Source of the DNA: Roseateles_B flavus
GTDB taxonomy: Bacteria; Pseudomonadota; Gammaproteobacteria; Burkholderiales; Burkholderiaceae_C
Reading direction: 5' to 3'
Assembly: GCF_039872765.1 (NCBI RefSeq)
Contig: NZ_JBDPZC010000008.1
Coordinates: 1-64,000, forward strand
DNA length: 64,000 bases
The translations under genes were made by a program, and so were the position numbers. This document shows, one piece after another, positions 47,928-54,904 of the stretch; the first letter of the stretch is position 1, and every line of letters begins with the position of its first letter. The notes under the pieces were generated by a model. That model was given only the letters and a program-made list of their open reading frames with translations, was not told where the DNA came from and searched no databases.

Positions 47928-48102
47928 GGCATTCCCAACGGTCCAGGGTGGCCCCGGTCGGGGCCTCTAACCCAGGCCCTGACCTTAGGGATGCAGGGGC
48001 CCGCCGTGAAGCCGTCGCCTTGCCTTCTTGCGACGCGGACTTGCGTCGTTGTGACGCCTGCGGGAATGTCCTGAGCGGGGCAACCCGCAGCGGCGCAGTG
48101 GC

Positions 48103-48765
48103 TCAACCGCGCGGCAGCGGGCAGCTCAGCACCGGGCCGCCGTCGTCGATGCGCACCTGCAGCGGCGGCAGGAAGCCCAGGCGCTGCAGCGTGGGCAGGA
48201 GCGCGGCATGGGCGGCATCGGTCTGCGCGCAGGCCTGCTGTGCGGCCTCGCCCAGGAAGGAGAGGTACAGCGTCTGCCGGGGCAGCAGCGCGGCCAGGTG
48301 GCTGCACCAGGCGCTGCCCCAGCGGGCCTGCGCGGCGGCCGCGTCATGCGGGTAGAAGCGTGCGCCCAGGGCCTCCCAGAAGGGCGAGCTGCCATCGGGC
48401 CTGCGCCAGCCGGGCAGCTCCAGGACCAGCCAGTCGCCGCAGGCCTCGCGGTGCCGGGCGATCCACTGGCGGGCGCCCTGCACCAGGGCCTCCAGCGCGA
48501 GGCTGCGCGCCGCGTCATCGAGGCACTCGTCGAACCACAGGCCGGTGAGCTCGGTGTCGCCCGTGTGGTCGTTGCTCAGCAGCAGGGTTTGCTGGACGCG
48601 GAACAGGCCCAGCTCCTGCGCCGCATGCACGACGCGGCCCAGGCGAAAGTGGTACAGGGGCAAGACCTGACCCCGGCGTGGCACCAGGGTCAGGCCGCCG
48701 CGGCCCTCGGGCAGGCTCAGGGCCACGCCTTCGTCCAGGGTTTGAACGATCAGCTCGGTCATCAC
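48103..48765 (-). CDS. Short arginine N-succinyltransferase (AstA) paralogue
   Basis: 220 residues, about two-thirds of normal AstA length. Matches AstA: LYHFRLGRVVHAAQELGLFR, LLSNDHTGDTELTGLWFDECL, SPFWEALGARFYPHD, LAALLPRQTLYLSFLGEAAQ, FLPPLQVRIDDGGPVLSCP. The C-terminal part after the FDGGP region is absent. Pseudomonas AruF/AruG form two subunits of one enzyme; this may be the partner subunit or a degenerate copy. ATGA overlap with the previous gene. GQVL at the N-terminus is encoded by the dispersed repeat (48661-48674). Confidence 0.78.
   Translation of the reverse strand: MMTELIVQTLDEGVALSLPEGRGGLTLVPRRGQVLPLYHFRLGRVVHAAQELGLFRVQQTLLLSNDHTGDTELTGLWFDECLDDAARSLALEALVQGARQWIARHREACGDWLVLELPGWRRPDGSSPFWEALGARFYPHDAAAAQARWGSAWCSHLAALLPRQTLYLSFLGEAAQQACAQTDAAHAALLPTLQRLGFLPPLQVRIDDGGPVLSCPLPRG
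48661..48674 (-). repeat. Dispersed GGGGTCAGGTCTTG motif, copy 7
   Basis: CAAGACCTGACCCC on the plus strand. In the minus-strand AstA paralogue it reads in frame as R-GQVL-P near residue 33. Confidence 0.8.
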
Positions 48766-49808
48766 GATTCCTCAGGCCACAGGGGCGTGCTCAGCAGGGT
48801 CTCGCCGGCGCGCGGCTGCAGGGCCGGCACCTCGTCGGCATGCAGGCTCTCGCCGATCTCGGCCAGCACCGCCGCGAAGTGCTCACGGCCCGGCCGGACC
48901 ACCAGATGCCAGCGCCGCGGCCCGCTCCCGGCGCCCGGCCGCACGGTATGCAGGCGGTGGTGGCGGACGCTGCGCAGCGAGGCCAGCGGCGCCTCCACGG
49001 TGGGGCCGCCGTCGAAGATGTCGACATAGGTGTCGGCGTCGAAGCCCTCGTCCATCAGCACCGAGAAGGGCACCTCGCCCACCGGATGCAGCTGCCCCAG
49101 CGCCAGCTGCGCCGCGGCGGGCAGCAGCACCACGGGGATCGGTGAGGGCGGCATCAGGTCCGCGATCAGCGCCTTGCTGCGCCCGCCGATCACGGCCTCG
49201 GCCTGCGGATAGTCCATGCCGAAGAACTGGCGGCCGACGGCATCCCAGAAGGGGCTCTGGCCCAGGGCATCGGTGACACCGGGGTTCTCCGCCGCGATGC
49301 GGTCCGAGAAGCGCTGCGCATGGGCCTGGATGAAGAGCAGCCGCGCCCGCGACAGCAGCTGCGCAGCCGCCGTGGGCTCGTAGCCGGGCTCCAGGAAGAA
49401 GGAGGTCAGCAGCGTTGCGCCGGTGAGGTCATGGCACAGGTGCAGGGTGTGCATGCGCTGCGAGACGCCCAGCGTGGCGCTGGCATGCACGACGAACTCG
49501 TTGCGGTAGCTGTAGAAGCGGTCGAAGAAGCCCGCGCTCGCCGCGATGCCCGCGCAGCCCACCAGGCGGCCCGACGGGTGGTTCACTGCGCGGTCCTCCA
49601 GCACGAAGAGGTAGGTCTCCTCGCCGCTGGCGTCGTCGGGGCTGCTGAAGGCCTGCACCGAGGCCTCGATGCGGGCGCGCAGCTTCGCCTCGTCGTTGGG
49701 CAAGGAGCTGATGCCGTCGGCACTGGCGGCGGCCATGCGCAGCATGTCGGGCAGGTCAGTGAGGGCGACGGGGCGCAGCAGCAGGCCCTGAAGGTCCAGG
49801 CCATTCAT
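48762..49808 (-). CDS. Arginine N-succinyltransferase (AstA/AruF type)
   Basis: 348 residues, full length. First enzyme of the AST pathway: succinyl-CoA plus L-arginine to N2-succinylarginine. Motifs: LRPVALTDLPDMLRMAAAS...SLPNDEAKL at the N-terminus, GRLVGCAGIAASAGF, EFVVHASATLGVSQRMHTLHLCHDLTGATLLTSFFLEPGYE, SPFWDAVGRQFFGMDY, GEVPFSVLMDEGFDADTYVDIFDGGP. It sits between an ArgR-like regulator and the short paralogue with ATGA overlaps both sides, as expected for an arginine-catabolism operon. The start is ATG 49808. Confidence 0.93.
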   Translation of the reverse strand: MNGLDLQGLLLRPVALTDLPDMLRMAAASADGISSLPNDEAKLRARIEASVQAFSSPDDASGEETYLFVLEDRAVNHPSGRLVGCAGIAASAGFFDRFYSYRNEFVVHASATLGVSQRMHTLHLCHDLTGATLLTSFFLEPGYEPTAAAQLLSRARLLFIQAHAQRFSDRIAAENPGVTDALGQSPFWDAVGRQFFGMDYPQAEAVIGGRSKALIADLMPPSPIPVVLLPAAAQLALGQLHPVGEVPFSVLMDEGFDADTYVDIFDGGPTVEAPLASLRSVRHHRLHTVRPGAGSGPRRWHLVVRPGREHFAAVLAEIGESLHADEVPALQPRAGETLLSTPLWPEES

Positions 49809-50788
49809 GAAAGGTCTCCCTGGGGCGCGGGCGCCAGCCAGCCGGGACGGCGGCTGCGCTCCTCGCGCGGTGTGTGGCCGTGATGGGCCTTGTAGGCATT
49901 GGAGAAATGCGGGCCGGAGGCAAAGCCGCAGCTGAGCCCGACCTGCAGGATCGATTGGGTGCCCTGCTGGAGCAGGCGCTGGGCCCGGTCCAGGCGCAGC
50001 GCCAGGTAGTGGCGCGAGGGCAGGGAGTCCAGGTGCTGCTTGAACAGGCGCTCCAGCTGCCGGCGGGAAACGCCCACCAGCCGCGCCACCTCCTCGGTGG
50101 GCAGGGGCTCGGCGAGGTTGGCCTCCATCAGCGCCAGGGCCTCGGCCAGCTTGGGGTTGGCGACGTCGCGCGCTTCCAGATGCTCGCGCCGCTGCCGGTC
50201 CTCGGCGGGACGGCTGTGGCGCAGGTCCATGGCCAGCAGCCATTCCTGCTGCACGGGCTCGCCATGCAGCTGGTGGGCCCAGGCGCCGATCAGGTCCGTG
50301 GCCGCACTGGAGGTGGCACTGAAGCGGCGCCGCGCCAGCGTCAGGTCCCACAGGCCCTGCGACCAGGCCACCTGGGGATGCCGGGCCGCGAGGCGGTCCA
50401 GCCAGGCCCAGTCGGCGCAGGCCCGGTGGCCGTCCAGCAGGCCGGCCGCGGCGAGGGCGGCGGCGCCGCTGCCCAGGCCGCCCAGCAGCACGCCGTCCCG
50501 GTCCCAGGCCTGCAGCAGGGCCTGCAGGCGGACATCAGGCGCGCCGGGTTCTCCGGCCAGGACCACCACCGTGTGCCAGCGATCGGCCGAAGCGGGCACG
50601 CGACCGTGCACGGGCACGCCGCTGCTGGCCACGACCGGCCCTTCGTCCAGGGCCAGGACGCTCAGCGCATACAAGACCTGACCCTGCTGGGTGTTCAGCG
50701 CCGCCAGCCCGTCCGCCCAGGCGCCCAGGGCGCGCAGGGGGAAGCCCGGCAGCAGCAGGCATCCGATGGCGCGGGTGGTGGGGGGCAT
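49805..50788 (-). CDS. ArgR-like AraC-family regulator (GlxA type)
   Basis: 327 residues. A DJ-1/PfpI-like N-terminal domain (IGCLLLPGFPLRALGAWADGL, VVVLAGEPG, LGGLGSGAAALAAAGLLDGHRA) and a C-terminal AraC HTH (LPTEEVARLVGVSRRQLERLFKQHLD, SILQVGLSCGFASGPHFSNAYKAHHGHTPRE). Pseudomonas ArgR has the same layout, responds to arginine and controls aot and ast genes. It lies inside an AotO-like/permease/AstA operon, so it is likely its activator. QGQVLYALS contains the dispersed repeat in frame. Confidence 0.88.
   Translation of the reverse strand: MPPTTRAIGCLLLPGFPLRALGAWADGLAALNTQQGQVLYALSVLALDEGPVVASSGVPVHGRVPASADRWHTVVVLAGEPGAPDVRLQALLQAWDRDGVLLGGLGSGAAALAAAGLLDGHRACADWAWLDRLAARHPQVAWSQGLWDLTLARRRFSATSSAATDLIGAWAHQLHGEPVQQEWLLAMDLRHSRPAEDRQRREHLEARDVANPKLAEALALMEANLAEPLPTEEVARLVGVSRRQLERLFKQHLDSLPSRHYLALRLDRAQRLLQQGTQSILQVGLSCGFASGPHFSNAYKAHHGHTPREERSRRPGWLAPAPQGDLS
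50672..50684 (-). repeat. Dispersed motif copy 8 (CAAGACCTGACCC)
   Basis: Thirteen-base match on the plus strand, one base short of the full motif. It encodes in-frame GQVL in the ArgR-like gene. Confidence 0.7.
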
Positions 50789-50801
50789 GGCCTGACTGTA
50801 A

Positions 50802-52190
50802 TCAAGTCCAGCGCTGCAGCGCCGGCCAGCTCAGCAGCAGCAGGGCCATCAGCAGGTACAGGGCCTGCAGGGGCAGCATCCAGCGCATCCAGGTGCCCAG
50901 GGGCAGGCGCGCCAGGGCCAGCACGCCCACGGTGATGCCGGAGGTCGGGATGATGGGCGTGGTCAGTTCGCCCAGCTGGAAGGCCAGCACGGCGGTCTGG
51001 CGGGTCAGGCCCACCAGGTCGGCCAGCGGGGCCATGATGGGCATGGTCAGCGCCGCCTGTCCCGTGCCGGAGTGGATGAAGAAGTTGACCACCGACTGGA
51101 TCAGGAACATCTTGTGCGCCGCGAACACCGGCTGCTCCGAGGCCACCAGCGGGGCCAGGGCGTTGAGCAGGGTGTCGATGATCTGGCCCTCGCGCAACAG
51201 GATCACCGTGCCCTTGGCCAGCGCGATCACCAGCGCCGTGCCGACGAGGTCCCGCGCGCCGTGCAGGAAGGCGGCCATGAACTCGTCGGCCGAGAGCCGC
51301 GCCACCAGGCCCACGCTCACGGCCATCACCAGGAACAGCGCGGCGATCTCCTCGATGTACCAGCCCAGGCGCACCACGCCGCCAATCATCACCAGCAGCG
51401 AGCCGGCGAACAGGGCCAGCACGGTCTTGTGGCGCTGCGTCATGCCGGCGAACTGCTCGAAGGCGGCCAGGTCCATCTCGGCGCGGCGGGCCTGGTCGGC
51501 TTCGTAGGTCGGGCTCAGCGTGGGGTCGCGCCGGATGCGCGCCGCCCACCACTGCAGGAAGGCGATGGTGAGGCCCGTCGCCAGCGCCCAGCACAGCGCG
51601 CGGTAGCCCAGGCCCGAGAACATGGGCACGCCCGCGATGCCCTGGGCCACGCCCACGTTGAAGGGATTGAGGAAGGCCGTGGCAAAGCCGATCTGCGAGC
51701 CCACGAAGGGGATGGCCACGCCGGTGAGCGTGTCCAGCTTCAGGGCCAGGGCCAGGGGGATGAAGATCAGCACGAAGGGGATCGCCTCCTCGGCCATGCC
51801 GAAGCTCGCGCCGCCCAGCGAGAACAGGGTGACGAAGACCGGGATCACCAGGGCCCGCACCAGGGCCGAGCGCTGGTGGGCCCGGGCGACGGACTTGATC
51901 AGCGCATCGATGGCCTCGGTCTTCTGCAGCACCGCGAAGGCACCGCCCACGACCAGCACGAAGCCGATGATCAGCGCCGCTTCCACGAAGCCCTTGATCG
52001 GCGCGGTGAGGAAGGCCGCGAAGCCCTGCGGCCGCGCCTCGACCAGGTGGAAGGTGCCGGGGATGATCAGCGTCTTGCCGTTGACCAGGGCCGTCTCGAA
52101 GCGGCCGCCGGGCACGATCCACGTCGCCAGCGCGATGAGGGCCAGCAGGCTGACGAGCAGCACATAGGTGTTGGGGAGTCGGAGCTTCAT
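50802..52190 (-). CDS. YfcC/ArcD-type inner-membrane permease
   Basis: 462 residues, about 12 hydrophobic helices. YfcC features: LPNTYVLLVSLLALIALATWIVPGG near the start, GGAFAVLQKTEAIDALI, FSLGGASFGMAEEAIPFVLIFIPLALALKLD, VGSQIGFATAFLNPFNVGVAQGIA, FFIHSGTGQAALTMPIMAPLADLVGLTRQTAVLAFQ. The family includes basic-amino-acid exchangers and C4-carboxylate-like carriers. In this operon it probably imports beta-Asp-Arg or arginine, replacing the AotJQMP ABC system of Pseudomonas (inference). It starts at ATG 52190, eight bases after the previous stop. Confidence 0.87.
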   Translation of the reverse strand: MKLRLPNTYVLLVSLLALIALATWIVPGGRFETALVNGKTLIIPGTFHLVEARPQGFAAFLTAPIKGFVEAALIIGFVLVVGGAFAVLQKTEAIDALIKSVARAHQRSALVRALVIPVFVTLFSLGGASFGMAEEAIPFVLIFIPLALALKLDTLTGVAIPFVGSQIGFATAFLNPFNVGVAQGIAGVPMFSGLGYRALCWALATGLTIAFLQWWAARIRRDPTLSPTYEADQARRAEMDLAAFEQFAGMTQRHKTVLALFAGSLLVMIGGVVRLGWYIEEIAALFLVMAVSVGLVARLSADEFMAAFLHGARDLVGTALVIALAKGTVILLREGQIIDTLLNALAPLVASEQPVFAAHKMFLIQSVVNFFIHSGTGQAALTMPIMAPLADLVGLTRQTAVLAFQLGELTTPIIPTSGITVGVLALARLPLGTWMRWMLPLQALYLLMALLLLSWPALQRWT

Positions 52191-52198
52191 GGCGCGAT

Positions 52199-53317
52199 TC
52201 ACAGGGACAGCAGCTGGCCGCTGCGGTAGGCCTCTTGGCCGGCGATCTTGGCCAGGCGCATGCCGCGGCTGGCGTAGCGGCGGGCGGTGCGGGCGAAGCA
52301 GCGGCCGCTGGCGCGGGCGTGCAGGGGCGTGCGCTGGTCGGTGAGGGGGTCCACGATCTCGGCCACCAGCTCGCCCTTGAGTACCCAGTCCCCGGGCGCC
52401 TTGGCGAAGACCACGATGCCCGGGCAGGGCGCCGTCACCGGCTCGACGGCCTCCAGCGGCGTGGGCTCGCAGGCGGCGGGCGAGGGCGGCGGCTCGCCGG
52501 CGATGTGGCCCTGCTGCTGCAGATAGGCGATGAGGCCTTGCGCGTCCTGCTCGGCCAGGGCCTGGCTCACGTCGGTCTCGCCGCGCAGCTCCACGGTCAC
52601 GCCCACACAGCCCAGCGGGTCGATGGGGTGGCGCCCCTCGAAGCGGGCGGCCAGCTCCCACCACAGGCGGGCCATCGTCTCGTCGAAGGGCTCCTCGCCC
52701 GCCAGCGGCGTGTGCAGCAGCGCCTGCGCGCCCAGGTAGGCGGCCAGCGGCCGCGCGGCCTCGACCTGCGCGCTGCCGACGTAGAGGTGCACCACCGCCT
52801 GGTTGTCGCAGTGCAGGTCCAGCACCAGGTCGGCGTCATGGGCCAGGTACTGCAGCTGGCGCTTGAGGGCCTCCGTTTCCGTCTGCGGCTGCCAGTGGCC
52901 CAGCTGCTGGCGCATCGCTTCGCGGATATGGCGGGTGTTCGCCTGCAGGTCCGCCCCCAGCAGGGGCGCGACGGCACGGGCGACGTCGTCCGCGAGGTGC
53001 CGGAACTGGCGGTTGAAGTTCAGCCCGGTGGCCAGATCGAAGCGGCCCAGGGCACTGCCCTGCAGGTCTTGCGACAGGCCGATCGGGTTGGCGAGGGGCA
53101 CCAGCACGATGCGGCCCTCGATGGCGCCGCCGGCCTCCAGGGCCTGCAGGCGCTGGATCAGTGCCTGAGCCACCAGCAGCGGCGGCACCTCGTCCGCGTG
53201 GAGCGAGGCCTGCAGATAGGCCTTGCGCCCGGAGCGGCCTGCGCCGAAGTGCAGGCTGCGCAGCTGGCGCTGGGTGCCGGCGTGGGCGGCGGGCAGGAGG
53301 TGGTGTTGAGTCAGCAT
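52199..53317 (-). CDS. M14-family CphZ/AotO-like beta-Asp-Arg hydrolase
   Basis: 372 residues, AstE/ASPA-like fold. Zinc ligands H40 and E43 (SLHADE) and H169 (LDLHCDN), catalytic Glu243 (VTVELRGE), substrate region PLANPIGLSQ and NFNRQFRHL. A C-terminal lipoyl-like beta domain is visible (APCPGIVVFAKAPGDWVLKGELVAEIVDP). Length and last domain fit AotO/CphZ, which hydrolyses cyanophycin dipeptides, better than AstE. A cyanophycinase directly precedes it and an ArgR-like regulator and AstA follow, which supports this. AstE-type succinylglutamate desuccinylase is the alternative. Confidence 0.8.
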   Translation of the reverse strand: MLTQHHLLPAAHAGTQRQLRSLHFGAGRSGRKAYLQASLHADEVPPLLVAQALIQRLQALEAGGAIEGRIVLVPLANPIGLSQDLQGSALGRFDLATGLNFNRQFRHLADDVARAVAPLLGADLQANTRHIREAMRQQLGHWQPQTETEALKRQLQYLAHDADLVLDLHCDNQAVVHLYVGSAQVEAARPLAAYLGAQALLHTPLAGEEPFDETMARLWWELAARFEGRHPIDPLGCVGVTVELRGETDVSQALAEQDAQGLIAYLQQQGHIAGEPPPSPAACEPTPLEAVEPVTAPCPGIVVFAKAPGDWVLKGELVAEIVDPLTDQRTPLHARASGRCFARTARRYASRGMRLAKIAGQEAYRSGQLLSL

Positions 53318-53374
53318 GGCGTGGTCAGGCGGCAGCCCGCGGCGCGGGATGCCAGCGCTGGAGATGGCAGGGGG

Positions 53375-54631
53375 TCAGGGGTGGGGCGCGGACGCTGGCA
53401 TGGCCGTGGGCCGCAGCGGCGTGTAGAGCGGATGGGCGACCTGCACCGGGATCACATCGAGCCGGGCATCGAGCACGGTGTAGTCCTCGCCGCCCAGCGC
53501 GCCGCTGAACCAGCCCTGGAGGCCCGGTGCCTTGTAGAGCCGGAACTCGAAGCCCAGGCGTGAAGCGCGGCCTCGCGCGCCGGGCACGGGTTCGTAGGCC
53601 AGCCCGCGCACCTCATCCGCCGGGCTGTCCAGCAGCTGGGCCATGGCGCTGACGATGGCGCCGTCACCGAGGATGTCGCCGAAGAAGTGGCCGCGGGGCA
53701 GGTAGGGCTTGTAGTCGCTGGCGGCGGGGTCGATGCGGGGCTCGCGCAGCTTGTGGGGGGCAGGTGTTGCCTGATGGGTGGCGAGGTCGTAGCGGTCGCC
53801 GCTGTCCAGGTAGCTCAGGCGCGCGCCGCGCACATTGAAGGCGGGCAGCCGTGCGTCGCTGCGCGCCTCGCGCAGGTCCACCAGCAGCGCGCCGCGGGCG
53901 CCGATGACCTCGACCTGGCGGTCCTTGATCACCGCGGCAGAGTTCTCCTCCACGCCCAGTCCCAGCCGATAACCGAGACGTTGCATGGCCGGCAGAAGGC
54001 GCCCGATGCGACCGCGCTTGAGGAAGTGCTGGTCGATGAAGAGATCGGGGCCGACGAAGCCCAGGCCGCGGTCGTACTCACGGCCCTCGCGCCACTGGCC
54101 GCGCAGGATGCCCAGGTTGTCCTGCGCATCCCGGAACATCATGCGGCTCATGATGGCCGCACCTGCGCTGGTGCCGGCCACCACGCCGCCGCGGTCGACG
54201 ACCTCGTGGATGGCGCGCAGCATGGGGCTTGGCTGGCCGGCGGGCTGCAGGGTGTCCACGATCAGCTCCTGCGCGCCGCCCGAGAAGAAGACGCCCTGGC
54301 TGCTGCGCACCTGCTCGATCAGCGCGGGGTCGTTGAGCCGCGCCTGCAGGTCCTCGCCCGGCAGGCGCGGGGCGACGGGGATGAAGCGGGCATCCGCGCC
54401 CTCGCGCTGCAGGGCCGTGATGATCTGCTGCGCGCTGCGCTCGGGGTTGGCCGCGGCGGTGGCGAAGACGGCGATGCGCGCGCCCGGGCCACCGGCCTCG
54501 CGGACCACGCGCTGCCAGACCGTGGGGTTGTCCTGCCGCAGTGCGCCGCCGATCACGATGGCGGTGCCGGCCTGGGCCAGGGTCGTGCACAGCAGGCTGC
54601 CGGTGCACAGGAGGAGTCGAAGGCGTTGCAT
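53375..54631 (-). CDS. Secreted cyanophycinase (peptidase S51), operon leader
   Basis: 418 residues. A signal peptide (LLLCTGSLLCTTLAQAG) is followed directly by the S51 domain: IVIGGALRQDNPTVWQRV, RIAVFATAAANPERSAQQ, VFFSGGAQELIVDTL, VVAGTSAGAAIMSRM with Ser155, DQHFLKRGRIGR, GLGVEENSAAVI, and the C-terminal GGEDYTVLDARLDV. It is close in sequence to the 29919 enzyme but lacks its Pro-rich linker. It is first in a six-gene run toward AstA (57-base gap to the M14 gene) and divergent from a TonB receptor. Confidence 0.91.
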   Translation of the reverse strand: MQRLRLLLCTGSLLCTTLAQAGTAIVIGGALRQDNPTVWQRVVREAGGPGARIAVFATAAANPERSAQQIITALQREGADARFIPVAPRLPGEDLQARLNDPALIEQVRSSQGVFFSGGAQELIVDTLQPAGQPSPMLRAIHEVVDRGGVVAGTSAGAAIMSRMMFRDAQDNLGILRGQWREGREYDRGLGFVGPDLFIDQHFLKRGRIGRLLPAMQRLGYRLGLGVEENSAAVIKDRQVEVIGARGALLVDLREARSDARLPAFNVRGARLSYLDSGDRYDLATHQATPAPHKLREPRIDPAASDYKPYLPRGHFFGDILGDGAIVSAMAQLLDSPADEVRGLAYEPVPGARGRASRLGFEFRLYKAPGLQGWFSGALGGEDYTVLDARLDVIPVQVAHPLYTPLRPTAMPASAPHP

Positions 54632-54692
54632 GGCTTCATCTTGTCAGGACGACCGCCGCCGGGCCAGCGGGTTGCGCCCCGTTCAGGGCCTG

Positions 54693-54711
54693 CTTGCGCC
54701 TTCCACGCAAG
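54693..54711. promoter_or_regulatory. Palindrome in cyanophycinase/receptor divergent region
   Basis: CTTGCG-N7-CGCAAG. A third CGCAAG half-site lies at 54727-54732. Possible regulator binding site in the 273-base divergent promoter region. Confidence 0.4.
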
Positions 54712-54782
54712 TGCATGTCGCTTCATCGCAAGAGGCCGCGGCCCGCGTGGGGCGGGCCTGACGCCGGCTTGTCCGGAAGCGA

Positions 54783-54796
54783 CAGGCATTTGCCTG
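54783..54796. promoter_or_regulatory. Second palindrome before receptor gene
   Basis: CAGGCATTTGCCTG, 6-base arms around TT, about 110 bases before the receptor start. Possible operator; no matching site was found at the 29.8 kb divergent region. Confidence 0.35.
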
Positions 54797-54904
54797 CAAG
54801 CGACCGGCGCGCCAAAACCCCATAGGCAAGTCATGAGTGCCGTCCCTAGAGTGATTCCCAGCCCTCCTCCCTGGCTCATCCTCCTTCTCTCTCTTGAGGT
54901 TCTC

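Noticed and set aside
53369..53383. GGGGGTCAGGGG near the cyanophycinase stop
   Set aside because: Shares only GGGTCAGG with the dispersed motif and lacks TCTTG.
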